Of a stretch of DNA of 50,913 nucleotides, positions 27,558 to 37,134 are shown piece after piece; position 1 is the first letter of the stretch; each line of letters opens with the position of its first letter. Under the pieces are notes generated by a model, which saw only the letters and a program-made list of their open reading frames with translations, was not told the DNA's origin and made no database searches. The position numbers were made by a program, and so were the translations under genes. The DNA comes from Psychrobacter sp. 5A.1 (GTDB lineage: Bacteria > Pseudomonadota > Gammaproteobacteria > Pseudomonadales > Moraxellaceae): NCBI RefSeq assembly GCF_030407455.1, contig NZ_JASDDJ010000022.1:1-50913 (forward strand). Direction: 5' to 3'.

Positions 27558-28814
27558 ATGATGACTGCTTTTAAACGCCGTATGGTTCCTATGATTGCCA
27601 GCGAAGCGGCCATTGCTTGTATCGGTATGTACTGCATGGCAGTCGTCATGGGCTACGGACGCTTTCTCTTTACCGCCACCTTGCCTGATATTATGGTGCA
27701 ATTGTCGCTATCGACGACGATTGCAGGCTGGCTGGCATCAATCAATTATATCGGTTATTTTATCGGCGCTCTTATCGCTATGTTTGTGCCTCAGCGCTCG
27801 ACGTGGCAAGCGATGACGCTGTGGGCAATTATAAGTATCGTGACAACGATGCTACTTGTCGTACCTGATATGTCGCTCATGCTATGGTATGTCATTCGAT
27901 TGATCGCAGGCATTGCAAGTGGGGTAGCGATGATATTGAGCTCATCATTTGTGATTCAAAACCTTAGCCCAGCGCGTCGTTCTGTACTGTCGGCCGTACA
28001 CTATGCAGGTATTGGTGTCGGCATTAGTGCCTCTGCCATCGTGACGTGGTGGTTGCTAAAGTTAGGCTATCATTTTGATGTAATTTGGCTAGTAGCAGGC
28101 TTTACCAGTTTACCGCTCGTATGGCTACTCTACGCCATAAAACCAAGACCACCACAAGATTCTGACTCGCAGCAGACGGATGCGAAACAGCACGTGTCAG
28201 TGCAACAAACCTATTTGAACTTTAAGCGCTCTTTGTATGAGGCAGTTGCTGGTCATCATAAAGCACTTGCTCTACTTTCTGTCAGCTACGTACTGGCAGG
28301 GTTTGGCTATATCAGTTCAGCAACTTTTTTGCCTGTCATGGCAGCGCAGCATCTAACAACACAGACCTATGCTGGATTGATGATTTGGTTAGTCGTTGGT
28401 ATTTTTGCGATGTTGTCAAACCCATTATGGGGCGCGCTTGCCAAACGTATCGGTGAGATAAAAACCTTAATGGGTCTGACAGTATTGCAAGCATTTGGTA
28501 TGTGTTTGCCTATATGGTTTGATGGCGCAATGGGATTATATGGCAATGCTGCGATTTTAGGGTTGACCTTCGTCGGTATGGTATCGATGACGCTGACGTT
28601 GTTTAAAAATATCAATCCTGCCTATTCTAATTTGCTAATTGCTTTGGCAACGTTGGCTTATGCGTTAGGGCAGTTTTTGGGGCCTTTGGTTACGGTAGCG
28701 CTGGCAGGGCAGGATGGCAATTTCAATGCAGGGTTGCTTGTCGCTGCTATCGGATTGATGGTGGGGTTGATATTGCTGGTATTGTTCCGCTGGCAGTCAC
28801 CAATGACTGCTTAG
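27558..28814 (+). CDS. YbfB/YjiJ-family MFS transporter
   Basis: From ATG 27558 the protein has 418 residues and about 12 membrane spans. GMYCMAVVMGYGRFLFTATL, GWLASINYIGYFIGALIAMF and ASGVAMILSSSFVIQNLSPA fit the YbfB/YjiJ branch of the major facilitator superfamily. The substrate is unknown. A GTG at 27528 lies only two bases after AAAGGA, so the true start is unclear. It converges with the Lrp-type regulator five bases away, with no terminator between them. Confidence 0.85.
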   Translation: MMTAFKRRMVPMIASEAAIACIGMYCMAVVMGYGRFLFTATLPDIMVQLSLSTTIAGWLASINYIGYFIGALIAMFVPQRSTWQAMTLWAIISIVTTMLLVVPDMSLMLWYVIRLIAGIASGVAMILSSSFVIQNLSPARRSVLSAVHYAGIGVGISASAIVTWWLLKLGYHFDVIWLVAGFTSLPLVWLLYAIKPRPPQDSDSQQTDAKQHVSVQQTYLNFKRSLYEAVAGHHKALALLSVSYVLAGFGYISSATFLPVMAAQHLTTQTYAGLMIWLVVGIFAMLSNPLWGALAKRIGEIKTLMGLTVLQAFGMCLPIWFDGAMGLYGNAAILGLTFVGMVSMTLTLFKNINPAYSNLLIALATLAYALGQFLGPLVTVALAGQDGNFNAGLLVAAIGLMVGLILLVLFRWQSPMTA

Positions 28815-28819
28815 CGTTT

Positions 28820-29308
28820 TTAGACCACGCTACGGCTAAATACTTCTCGTAATTCAAAACTGGTATGCACTTGAGCCACGCCTTTGATACGATTGAGGCG
28901 GTGCAATAAAAATTCCTCGTAATGCGCCATATCACGTACTCTTACTTTGATAAGATAGTCTTCTGAACGTCCTGTGACAATACTACAGCTAATGACTTCC
29001 TCAAAGCTCTGAATTTTGCGCTCAAACTGCTCGAAACGTTCTGCTGTATGACGATCCATACTAATAGCAATAAACACGGCTAGCGGATAGCCAAGTTTTT
29101 GTGCATCCGTTTTGGTATGGTAACCAGTGATAATATTGGCATCTTCTAAGCGTTTGATACGGCGCGCACAAGGCGTGGCGGAGAGATTGACGCGCTCAGA
29201 AAGTTCAGTAATACTCATCCGTGCCTGCGTCTGTAACAAGCGTAATAGCTGTCTATCGATTTCATCGATGTCGGCTGGCGCGGTACTTTCAATAGGATTG
29301 TTTGGCAT
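28820..29308 (-). CDS. Lrp/AsnC-family transcriptional regulator
   Basis: The 162-residue protein has the standard plan: an N-terminal helix-turn-helix (IDEIDRQLLRLLQTQARMS, then LSERVNLSATPCARRIKRLE) and a C-terminal RAM ligand-binding domain (VISCSIVTGRSEDYLIKVRV). It resembles Lrp in size. It is divergent from leuA, so control of branched-chain amino acid genes or of itself is a reasonable inference, as is a role for the hairpin at 29395 in their shared upstream region. The ligand cannot be read from sequence. Confidence 0.92.
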   Translation of the reverse strand: MPNNPIESTAPADIDEIDRQLLRLLQTQARMSITELSERVNLSATPCARRIKRLEDANIITGYHTKTDAQKLGYPLAVFIAISMDRHTAERFEQFERKIQSFEEVISCSIVTGRSEDYLIKVRVRDMAHYEEFLLHRLNRIKGVAQVHTSFELREVFSRSVV

Positions 29309-29394
29309 GTTTATGGACTTAATAGTGAATTAACTCGATTATAATGCTTAATTTGGAGTTTTTCACTAAAATAATGACAAATAGAGTGAAAGAA

Positions 29395-29412
29395 AGCAGA
29401 TTTCTATCTGCT
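29395..29412. promoter_or_regulatory. palindrome between the lrp-type gene and leuA
   Basis: AGCAGAT and ATCTGCT form a perfect seven-base inverted repeat with a four-base spacer, about 115 bases before leuA. No T-run follows. It is an operator candidate for the divergent Lrp-type regulator; no leader peptide rich in leucine codons is visible. Confidence 0.4.
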
Positions 29413-29525
29413 AAACTTTGATATTATTATGGCATAACCACCAGTTATCTCGTATGATAAAGATTGGCCTAATCACCAGCCGTCCAGCTAAAAACATAAA
29501 TGCCCATATTATCTAAGGATTGATT

Positions 29526-31310
29526 ATGTCTGACCAAGCCAAACGCACTGTCGCTGCTACGACTACAAAGATCACACCAAAAAATACGGATTTTGACTTC
29601 CGTAAATACCGTCCGTTTGCATTTGCGCCCTCGTTGCCAGATCGTACTTGGCCAAGCAAAACGATTGAGAAATCACCAATATGGGCAAGCGTGGATCTGC
29701 GTGATGGCAACCAAGCACTGATTGATCCGATGACCATTGAACAAAAAATGCGTTTTTTTAAGACATTGGTAGAGGTTGGTTTCAAAGAGATCGAGATTGG
29801 TTTTCCGTCAGCGGCGCAGGTTGAATTTGACTTTGCGCGTAAGCTTATCGAAGAAAATCACGTACCTGAGGATGTGACGTTACAAGTATTGGTACAAGCG
29901 CGCGAGCATTTGATTGCCCGTACTTTTGAATCATTAAAAGGCGCAAAACGTGCGGTCGTCCATGTCTATAACTCAACCAGCCGTGTACAACGCGAAAAAG
30001 TCTATGGCAAAGATAAAGCTGAGATTAAAGAAATTGCTATCGCAGGTGCCAAGCTGTTGCAAGAATATGCCGCCAAATATCCTGAAACAGAATGGGTGTT
30101 TCAGTACTCGCCTGAGAGCTTTAGCCAGACCGAGACTGACTATGCCGTAGAGGTTTGTGATGCAGTTTGTGACGTGTGGCAGCCACAACATGGCCAAGAA
30201 GTTATTTTTAACTTGCCAGCGACTGTCGAAGCGTCTATGCCCAATGTCTTTGCTGATCAAGTAGAGTATTTCTGCCGCAATCTGGCTCAGCGCGAGCATG
30301 TGATTGTTAGCTTACATACGCATAATGACCGTGGCTGTGCGGTAGCTGCTGCCGAATTGGGCGTGCTTGCGGGCGCGGATCGTATTGAAGGTACATTGCT
30401 TGGTAATGGCGAGCGTACAGGTAACATGGACATCATGGTTATGGCCATGAACTTGTTTAGCCAAGGCATCGATCCTGATCTTGATTTTAGCAATATGAGT
30501 GAAATCGTTCAGGTCGTGAGTGAATGTAATAATTTGCCGTTGCACCCGCGTCATCCTTATGTGGGTGAGTTGGTCTTTACTGCCTTTAGTGGCTCACATC
30601 AAGATGCCATCAAAAAATCTCTCGACTACAATGAAAGCCATCAGAGCGAGACAGACAATATTTGGGACGTGGCTTATCTGCCCATTGACCCTGCGCACAT
30701 TGGTCGTAGTTATCAGGATGTGGTACGTATCAACAGCCAATCTGGTAAAGGCGGAGTCGCATATATTTTGCAGCGTAACTATGGCTTTAATCTGCCTCGT
30801 TGGATGCAGATTGACTTTAGCCGCGTGGTGCAAAACCAAGCGGAATCGGCTGCACGCGAGTTGCAGAATGATGAAATATTACAGACCTTTGAACAAACGT
30901 ATCTACAGCAAGGCAAGTTTGAGCTGCTAGATTATAGCGTCAATAATAAAGGCGGTGCGGTTTACTTTAGTGGTCAAGTGCAAATGAACAGTGACACTAT
31001 CGACATTGATGGCACTGGCAATGGCCCATTGTCATCATTTATTGATGGACTTGCCCAGCACACTGGTAAATCAATACATGTGATTAACTATGCTGAGCAT
31101 GCGATTAACCCGCAGCACAATAGCGGTGATGGCATCGACGATGATACCAATAATGACAACAAAACCAATGCTAATGCGGCGGCTTACATTCAGCTAAATG
31201 TAGATGGCGAAGTGTACTCTGGCATTGGCACTTGTAGCAGTACCGTATCCGCGATGCTCAAAGGCGCATTATCAGCCTTTGCTCAAGCATTAAATACATC
31301 AGCTGCTTAG
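29526..31310 (+). CDS. leuA: 2-isopropylmalate synthase, LeuA type 2
   Basis: LeuA condenses acetyl-CoA with 2-ketoisovalerate in the first step of leucine synthesis. The 594-residue protein begins its TIM barrel with DLRDGNQ (57-63) and has metal ligands His264 and His266 in HTHNDRGC, GNGERTGN and the C-terminal leucine-responsive domain. Length and sequence (KYRPFAFAPSLPDRTWPSK) identify the longer type found in yeasts and many actinobacteria and proteobacteria. A 20-residue Asn/Asp-rich insert interrupts the regulatory domain after EHAINPQHNSG. AAGGA six bases before ATG 29526 fixes the start. It is monocistronic, with a terminator at 31356. Confidence 0.97.
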   Translation: MSDQAKRTVAATTTKITPKNTDFDFRKYRPFAFAPSLPDRTWPSKTIEKSPIWASVDLRDGNQALIDPMTIEQKMRFFKTLVEVGFKEIEIGFPSAAQVEFDFARKLIEENHVPEDVTLQVLVQAREHLIARTFESLKGAKRAVVHVYNSTSRVQREKVYGKDKAEIKEIAIAGAKLLQEYAAKYPETEWVFQYSPESFSQTETDYAVEVCDAVCDVWQPQHGQEVIFNLPATVEASMPNVFADQVEYFCRNLAQREHVIVSLHTHNDRGCAVAAAELGVLAGADRIEGTLLGNGERTGNMDIMVMAMNLFSQGIDPDLDFSNMSEIVQVVSECNNLPLHPRHPYVGELVFTAFSGSHQDAIKKSLDYNESHQSETDNIWDVAYLPIDPAHIGRSYQDVVRINSQSGKGGVAYILQRNYGFNLPRWMQIDFSRVVQNQAESAARELQNDEILQTFEQTYLQQGKFELLDYSVNNKGGAVYFSGQVQMNSDTIDIDGTGNGPLSSFIDGLAQHTGKSIHVINYAEHAINPQHNSGDGIDDDTNNDNKTNANAAAYIQLNVDGEVYSGIGTCSSTVSAMLKGALSAFAQALNTSAA

Positions 31311-31355
31311 TATAAGCGACAGCAAACTGATACCTTGCAGAATCTTGTATCCTCG

Positions 31356-31406
31356 TAACGCCATCGCTCCTTGTGTTTAGCAAGCAAAGCGATGGCGTTA
31401 TTTTTG
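31356..31406 (+). terminator. intrinsic terminator after leuA
   Basis: TAACGCCATCGCT and AGCGATGGCGTTA form a perfect 13-base stem with a 19-base loop, followed by TTTTTG. Confidence 0.85.
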
Positions 31407-31579
31407 TAGGGATAGAAAAAGGCTGGGTTATAGGGTATTGTTCAACAGACCCTAATGTCATGGCATGCTATATTTTTGGCTATGGCTTTATGACCAATAG
31501 CATAATATTACTTGTGTTTTTGGTGTCTAAGACTTACGCTAATGTATATATATAAAATATTATAAATAAAAGGTTAACC

Positions 31580-32215
31580 ATGGAACCTATCTCATTTGCT
31601 TCATTGACACTGACATCTATATTGGCTTCGTTGCCCGCGAACGGTGAGGCCATTACCAAGCCGACCATCACCACTCACATCAGTCCAGCTATTGCGGGAC
31701 AATGGGAGATAGACTTGGACAGCAGCGCTCATTCTAGCCATGCCACGTCGACCAAAGAGGCGGAGGCTAAGCAAGCGGCATTGAATCGTATGCAACAATC
31801 AAGCAGTGTAGAGCCGAAAGTAATGGCTGGCATGGAGGGTGGCGTACTGACTCAAAGTGAAGCGCGTGTTTTGAGTATTCAACCTATCACGAACAAAAAC
31901 ATAACCGCGTCAGTGAAAAAATCTAACCAGTGCCGTGAGCTATATAACTTTGGTGCGGACAATGAGATGTGGGCTGTCAGTGGAAAAGAGTGGACATACG
32001 GTCGCTATTTAGTGACTCACCGTGAAGAAGGGCTGCCGGTTATCGCGATTAAGACCGTTTATGATAATAATGAAGTAGATTGCTCAGGCAATCAGGTAGA
32101 CCAAACTGATGAAGCGTTGATTGCATTTATCAATCATGACGGCAATCAGATGCAATGGTGTGCTGACCCTGATGGCAATGAATGCTTTATGAATTTTAAT
32201 AGAGTATTGCCATAA
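31580..32215 (+). CDS. hypothetical protein, possibly exported
   Basis: This 211-residue protein has a weakly hydrophobic N-terminus (FASLTLTSILASLPANGEA) with no basic n-region, so export is uncertain. The C-terminal half is the more structured part (NQCRELYNFGADNEMWAVSG, YGRYLVTHREEGLPVIAIKT) and holds four cysteines, including CADPDGNECF, which could form disulfides outside the cytoplasm. AAGG six bases before ATG 31580 supports the start. It lies between terminators and no family is recognised. Confidence 0.65.
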   Translation: MEPISFASLTLTSILASLPANGEAITKPTITTHISPAIAGQWEIDLDSSAHSSHATSTKEAEAKQAALNRMQQSSSVEPKVMAGMEGGVLTQSEARVLSIQPITNKNITASVKKSNQCRELYNFGADNEMWAVSGKEWTYGRYLVTHREEGLPVIAIKTVYDNNEVDCSGNQVDQTDEALIAFINHDGNQMQWCADPDGNECFMNFNRVLP

Positions 32216-32263
32216 TCAAAACGGTTCGTTGTACTTTGCGTATGATTTGAAATTTGTTGACCA

Positions 32264-32299
32264 TAAAAAAACCGCTATCTACTTGGATAGCGGTTTTTT
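32264..32299. terminator. bidirectional intrinsic terminator before accC
   Basis: AAAAAAACCGCTATC and GATAGCGGTTTTTT form a perfect stem with a six-base loop and serve the converging genes. The stem is nearly the same as at 4619-4660. Confidence 0.88.
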
Positions 32300-32322
32300 A
32301 GGTTCTGAGCCAGTTGAATAAC

Positions 32323-33684
32323 TTATGGCTTGGCTTTTTCTTTATTCGCGGTCAAAAGCTCTCTTTCGAGATAATGAATATTTTGCGCTTCATGAACAAA
32401 GTTATTATCTGCCAAAATCACATCACGATGTAGCGGTATATTGGTTTTGATACCTTCGATCACTAATTCATCAAGTGCATGCAACGTTTTAGATATCGCT
32501 TGCTGACGTGTTTGACCATGACAGATAAGCTTACCGATTAATGAGTCATAGTAAGTCGGTATCTCGTACCCAGGGTACAGATGCGAGTCAAAACGAACGC
32601 CCGCGCCACTTGGCGCAAACAACTGGCTCACTGTACCAGGGCAAGGCATAAAGGTCGCTGGATCTTCAGCATTGATACGGCATTCAATCGCATGACCTTG
32701 AATCTCAATCTCACTTTGACGATAAGATAGGCCATAACCTGCGGCAATTTTGAGCTGTTCGACGACCACATCGATACCAGTAATCATCTCGGTCACGGGA
32801 TGCTCAACTTGTACGCGAGTGTTCATTTCGATAAAGAAAAATTCATTATTTTCAAATAAGAACTCAAACGTACCTGCGCCGCGGTATTTAACAAGCTCGC
32901 AAGCCTTTACACAGGCTCTCAAAATAGGCTCGCGTACGTCGTCAGGGATATCCGGTGCAGGAGCCTCTTCTAGCACTTTTTGATGGCGACGTTGTAATGA
33001 GCAATCACGGTCATATAGATGGATGGCATTACCGTTACCGTCACCAAGTACCTGTACTTCTACATGGCGTGGGTTTTGTAGATAGCGCTCCATATAGATC
33101 GTATCATCACCAAACCACAGCTCAGCTTCTTGTTTGGCCGCTTGTACTTGTCCAATCACTTCTTCGAAGCGCTCAACGACGCGCATACCGCGACCACCGC
33201 CACCAGAAGCTGCTTTAATTAATAAGGGAAAGCCGATATTGCGTGCTTGTTCTTCGGCATTGTGTAGCGTCACAGCACCAACTGAACCAGGTACGGTTGG
33301 TACGCCCGCTTTTTTCATGGCGTTAATGGCAGAGACTTTATTGCCCATGAGGCGAATATGATCTGCATTGGGGCCAACGAAAGTCAATCCTGCTTGTTCT
33401 ACTTGTTCAGCAAATTCGGCATTCTCAGACAAAAATCCATAACCTGGATGGATAGCATCCGCGCCAGTAATTTCAGCAGCGGTTAAGATAGTATTGATAT
33501 CCAGATAGCTTTGGTTAGCATTAGGTTTGCCAATACAAATTGCCTCATCAACAAAGCGCAGGTGCATCAGGTTGGCATCAGCAGTAGAGTAGACACCTAC
33601 TGTTTCGATGCCTAGCGCTTTACAGGCGCGAACGATGCGCAGGGCAATCTCACCTCTATTGGCAATGAGCAATTTTTTTATCAT
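32323..33684 (-). CDS. accC: acetyl-CoA carboxylase, biotin carboxylase subunit
   Basis: AccC carboxylates biotin on AccB with ATP and bicarbonate, the first half of malonyl-CoA formation. The 453-residue protein (E. coli 449) starts [17 protein letters not shown], with [15 protein letters not shown], the ATP-grasp glycine loop [28 protein letters not shown] and the closing [18 protein letters not shown] before ATG 33684 is a strong ribosome binding site. It follows accB at 125 bases on the same strand, as usual for an accBC operon, and ends at a shared terminator. Confidence 0.98.
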   Translation of the reverse strand: MIKKLLIANRGEIALRIVRACKALGIETVGVYSTADANLMHLRFVDEAICIGKPNANQSYLDINTILTAAEITGADAIHPGYGFLSENAEFAEQVEQAGLTFVGPNADHIRLMGNKVSAINAMKKAGVPTVPGSVGAVTLHNAEEQARNIGFPLLIKAASGGGGRGMRVVERFEEVIGQVQAAKQEAELWFGDDTIYMERYLQNPRHVEVQVLGDGNGNAIHLYDRDCSLQRRHQKVLEEAPAPDIPDDVREPILRACVKACELVKYRGAGTFEFLFENNEFFFIEMNTRVQVEHPVTEMITGIDVVVEQLKIAAGYGLSYRQSEIEIQGHAIECRINAEDPATFMPCPGTVSQLFAPSGAGVRFDSHLYPGYEIPTYYDSLIGKLICHGQTRQQAISKTLHALDELVIEGIKTNIPLHRDVILADNNFVHEAQNIHYLERELLTANKEKAKP

Positions 33685-33809
33685 GGGTTCATCCTTGTCG
33701 AAGCGTCAGTCATTGACTGAGTTTCGATATATAGCATCATATTCTTTGACTTTGACGCGGTATATATACCAAAAGTCAGCCATAATGAAATAAAGTATGG
33801 CAAATATCG

Positions 33810-34241
33810 TTACGCTTTGTAGCGTATGACAGGTTGGCCGAACTGCACGACTTCAGAGTTATCTACCAAGATTTCGTCAACAATACCACTTTGAGTCGCT
33901 TCAAGAGGGTTCATGATTTTCATGGCCTCAATAATGCCTAATGTGTCACCCGCTTGAACCTTTTGACCGACCTTTACAAATGGTGGGTCATTAGGCGTTG
34001 GCGCTGAATAGAAAACACCGACCATGGGTGACGACTCAATGCTACCCGCTTTTTCTGCAGGTTTTCCGTCAACCGCAGCAGCAGGCGCTGCGCTCGCAGT
34101 AGGAGCCGCCATCATAGTTGGCACAGGCGTGTCATAGTGACGGGTGAGGCTAATATGCTCGTCGTCTGAACTGATTTCTAAATTCACCAGTTCACTTTCT
34201 TCCATAAGGGCGATGAGGGTGCGTATTTTTTCAATATCCAT
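33810..34241 (-). CDS. accB: biotin carboxyl carrier protein of acetyl-CoA carboxylase
   Basis: AccB carries biotin between AccC and the carboxyltransferase. The 143-residue protein (E. coli 156) has an N-terminal helical start (MDIEKIRTLIALMEESELVN), an Ala/Pro-rich linker at about 40-65, and a biotinyl domain with EAMKIMN, where Lys108 is biotinylated. The thumb-containing SPMVGVFYSAPTPNDPPFV is present. It is the first gene of accBC, and the ribosome binding site is weak and rather distant (AAGG 13 bases upstream). Confidence 0.97.
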   Translation of the reverse strand: MDIEKIRTLIALMEESELVNLEISSDDEHISLTRHYDTPVPTMMAAPTASAAPAAAVDGKPAEKAGSIESSPMVGVFYSAPTPNDPPFVKVGQKVQAGDTLGIIEAMKIMNPLEATQSGIVDEILVDNSEVVQFGQPVIRYKA

Positions 34242-34511
34242 AGTTTTTATCTGGCCTTGTACTAAATTCGAGAAATAGTGTAACTAAATATTGTCTAATT
34301 AGTTGCTAATGATACCTAGATTCGGGGCAATGAGCAATCAATGTACAGTTGTTAACTGAGAATTTTTACATATTTTGACGTAAGCCATCTTTTTAGCAAT
34401 AAAATCTCTACGATTTATCATAGTCTATATGACTCTGTAGCGCTAGAGCCTGTCTGTATTTTAAAAATGGAGACAGGCATTTGGTATAAATTATCACGTA
34501 CACAAAGCCGC

Positions 34512-35879
34512 TTACGCCCATAGGGTGGTCAAGCGCCTTTGTTGGTAGCGCAGACGCAAAGTGAGCAGAATAGAGGATAAGAACAGACCGGTAATTAATG
34601 CCATCCAAAACCCTTGCGCACCAACATCCGTAAAGCGTACCAAATAAACACCCAGTGGCAATGCAACTAACCAATAGCAAAATAGCGTCACCCACATTGG
34701 CATGGTGGTGTCTTGCATACCGCGCAATATACCAGCGACGTTGACCTGCCAGCCATCAAATAACTGATAAGCAAGCGCAAAGATGAGTAAGTGCATGGAT
34801 TGAGCCCTTACCACGGGGTTGTCAGTGAATGCTGCTGCCAGTTGTGGTCTAAACAGCCATATTCCGAGCATACAGGTCAAGGCGATCAACACTGTCCAAA
34901 TCAGTCCAGTGGCTTGGACCTGACGGAGCGCCATGAGGTTTTTTTGGCCAAATCGATTTGAGACCATGATGGTGAGTGCCATGGCAATGGATATCGGTAT
35001 CATAAATAGCTGAGAGGTCACGGACAGAGCCACTTGATGCGATGCCGTCGCTAGCTCCCCTAACGGGCTAATGACGAGTGCGCCTAAGCTAAATAAGCTG
35101 GCTTCAAAAAAGATAGAGATGCCAATGGGAATGCCAAGCTTGAGAAGTTTTTTGATCTGTGCGCGATTGGGACTGGCAAAGCCATAAAAAAAGCGCGTAC
35201 TGGCAAATTGCTGCCGTTTGGTGAAGCTGGTATAAGCGGCCAATAGTAGGACGTTTATCCATAATACCAATGCCGTTGCCACACCGCAGCCAGCACCGCC
35301 CATCTCAGGCATGCCGAATAAACCATGAATAAAAATATAGTTCAGAGGAATATCTGCGAGTAGGCCAATGATACTAATGACGGTCACTGGCTCAGGTCGA
35401 CCAAGCGCTTCGCAATAGCTACGCAGTACGGCATAGACAGCCAACGCAGGAAAGCCAAATGAAACGCCGTGTAAGTACTGCGTTGCGATCGGTTGAATAT
35501 TTTCAGGAACACCCATCATGCCAAGTATATTGGGCGCCAAATTAACAACAATAAAGCCAATAATACCAATGACGCCTGCAGTCCATAAAGACTGCTGCGT
35601 GATGTGAGGGACTTGGCTATGATTGTTTTGCCCGATGGCTTCACCAATCAGCGGCGTCGTAGCAATCAAAATACCAGTGGCCAATAAAAATAAAGGTAGC
35701 CAAATGCCAGAGCCAACCGCTACGGCAGCCAAGTCAAGTGCCGAGACTTGACCTGCCATGATGGCATCGACCACACCAAGCGCTGCTTGGCAAAACTGGG
35801 TGATTAAGATAGGGAGTGCGAGTACGCCTAAACGTAAGCTATAGCTTTTGAAATCTTTGAAAGACAATGGAAAAACCAT
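34512..35879 (-). CDS. MATE-family efflux transporter, NorM type
   Basis: From ATG 35879 the protein has 455 residues and 12 membrane spans. LGVLALPILITQFCQAALGV and VVDAIMAGQVSALDLAAVAV at the start, and ISIFFEASLFSLGALVISPL with GELATASHQVALSVTSQLFM at the start of the second half, match NorM-type Na+/H+-driven multidrug exporters. The frame continues to 35978, but the added residues do not fit the family and run through a mobile-element-like end, so that start is rejected. No local regulator is seen. Confidence 0.9.
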   Translation of the reverse strand: MVFPLSFKDFKSYSLRLGVLALPILITQFCQAALGVVDAIMAGQVSALDLAAVAVGSGIWLPLFLLATGILIATTPLIGEAIGQNNHSQVPHITQQSLWTAGVIGIIGFIVVNLAPNILGMMGVPENIQPIATQYLHGVSFGFPALAVYAVLRSYCEALGRPEPVTVISIIGLLADIPLNYIFIHGLFGMPEMGGAGCGVATALVLWINVLLLAAYTSFTKRQQFASTRFFYGFASPNRAQIKKLLKLGIPIGISIFFEASLFSLGALVISPLGELATASHQVALSVTSQLFMIPISIAMALTIMVSNRFGQKNLMALRQVQATGLIWTVLIALTCMLGIWLFRPQLAAAFTDNPVVRAQSMHLLIFALAYQLFDGWQVNVAGILRGMQDTTMPMWVTLFCYWLVALPLGVYLVRFTDVGAQGFWMALITGLFLSSILLTLRLRYQQRRLTTLWA

Positions 35880-35930
35880 GGTAAGCAACTTTTTATTCTT
35901 TGCGGTAATTGTTATTAATATAGTTGTTAT

Positions 35931-35950
35931 TAGGGCGTGTTGAACACCTA
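35931..35950. repeat. short mobile-element-like end upstream of the MATE gene
   Basis: TAGGGCGTGTTGAACACCTA is partly self-complementary and shares its first ten bases with the MITE end at 36099. It resembles the relic at 27464. It may be an end of a second element family. Confidence 0.4.
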
Positions 35951-36098
35951 TTAATAAGCAAACACGGCTATCAATCAATTAAGACTGAAGCAGTAAGGAG
36001 AGGTTAGAACCGACGATAATACTCCGATAAATAATATGAGCAAGCCTATAATGTTGCATAAGTAGATAGACAGAGTATGAAAATAAAAATAAAGGCAC

Positions 36099-36272
36099 TA
36101 GGGCGTGTCCTCAATTCAATCGATAGTCATCTAAATGGGTTAAAAATGGCTAAATCTTGCCAAACAGCGTCAAATAGCTGACTAATATCTCGATATTATC
36201 TGCGCTATTTTCCTTGTTTGACTGCGATTTATCTCATGTTTATCACCATTTTTAAAATGAGGACACGCCCTA
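36099..36272. mobile_element. 174-bp MITE with 15-base inverted ends
   Basis: The left end TAGGGCGTGTCCTCA is perfectly repeated in inverse at the right end (TGAGGACACGCCCTA). The outer TA on each side is probably the target duplication, as in Tc1/mariner-like IS630 elements and some IS5-group elements. The 174 bases carry no open reading frame. A 71-bp internally deleted form is at 47132 and a decayed end is at 21972. No transposase with these ends is in the window. Confidence 0.85.
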
Positions 36273-36447
36273 AAATAAAAATAACCCGTCGATCCAAGCG
36301 ATGGATTGACAGGTCATGTACATATAAGATGTTAAAGAAGCCAGACTATGATGTCAACGCTTTAGAGACGCTGCATCAACATTAATTTTATGATTTTTGT
36401 GCCTTATATAACCAATAGATAAGGGCTTGAGTTAACACACTCGAGCC

Positions 36448-36921
36448 TTATAACAATTCAAGTGTCTCTGCCATATCCATAATCGCTCTCCAGTGTTTGG
36501 GTTCTAACGGAATCACGGTCAGTTGCTGACAGCCTTTTTTAAGCAACAATGAATCTTCAAGAGCAGGTAAGAACTTCAGCTCTGACAATGGCAATACCGC
36601 CGTAAAAGCTTGCTCAAAAGTAAGGTCGACCATATACCAGCGCGGCTCGTCTTCGGTTGCGATAGGGTCGTAATGACGATGTTCAGGGTGAAACTGGGTG
36701 GGATCAGGATATCCAGCTGTAGTAACCGTCATGATACCAGCCACGCCTGATGGTTTGGCGCTAGAGTGATAAAAAAACACCTTGTCACCAGTTTTCATGT
36801 CATCGCGCATAAAATTACGTGCGCGGTAGTTGCGGACGCCATCCCAACTGTCGGTGCCCAAACGCTGTAAATCGTCAATACCAAAAAACTTGGGGTTTGA
36901 TTTCATCAACCAGTAAGCCAT
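36448..36921 (-). CDS. EVE-domain protein
   Basis: This 157-residue protein consists of one EVE domain, a PUA-like fold related to human THYN1 that binds modified bases. The start AYWLMKSNPKFFGIDDL, DGVRNYRARNFMRDDMKTGD, KVFFYHSSAKPSGVAGI and the region from FHPEHRHYDP to PRWYMVDL are typical. AAAGGATA eight bases before ATG 36921 is a good ribosome binding site. It is divergent from hemW. No restriction or modification gene lies nearby, and the target base is unknown. Confidence 0.93.
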   Translation of the reverse strand: MAYWLMKSNPKFFGIDDLQRLGTDSWDGVRNYRARNFMRDDMKTGDKVFFYHSSAKPSGVAGIMTVTTAGYPDPTQFHPEHRHYDPIATEDEPRWYMVDLTFEQAFTAVLPLSELKFLPALEDSLLLKKGCQQLTVIPLEPKHWRAIMDMAETLELL

Positions 36922-37134
36922 CTATTTTATCCTTTAACCAATGCTTAAAGTTATCATGTGTTTTGTATAGAGCCCTTATATATTGCCTAACAGTTGCCAT
37001 TGTGAATAGGGCGTTTATAGGTGGTTTTGTTAATATTTTTACGATAGATAAGCTTTTCTTTCAATCCTCTAGCCGTTATCCTAGCGATACTTTTGATAAC
37101 GATCATTATTGCTCACTACACAATAAGTTTATAT

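Larger units (their letters stand above)
35880..36447. other. intergenic region with MITE
   Basis: This gap of about 570 bases holds a 174-bp MITE (36099-36272) and a related short end (35931-35950). It presumably also carries the MATE promoter. An imperfect hairpin at 36421-36449 overlaps the EVE gene stop and might act as a weak terminator. No gene or RNA was recognised. Confidence 0.6.

Noticed and set aside
29309..29525. Leucine leader-peptide attenuator before leuA
   Set aside because: No short frame rich in leucine codons and no terminator/antiterminator pair is visible.
31373..31555. 60-codon frame after leuA
   Set aside because: It begins inside the leuA terminator and has no ribosome binding site or family resemblance.
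35880..35978. Upstream extension of the MATE protein to 35978
   Set aside because: The added 33 residues do not fit the family N-terminus and pass through a mobile-element-like end. ATG 35879 matches the family start.
37085..37113. Fur-box-like sequence upstream of hemW
   Set aside because: GATAACGATCATTATTGC matches the consensus only in part and is a single occurrence, so it is not called.
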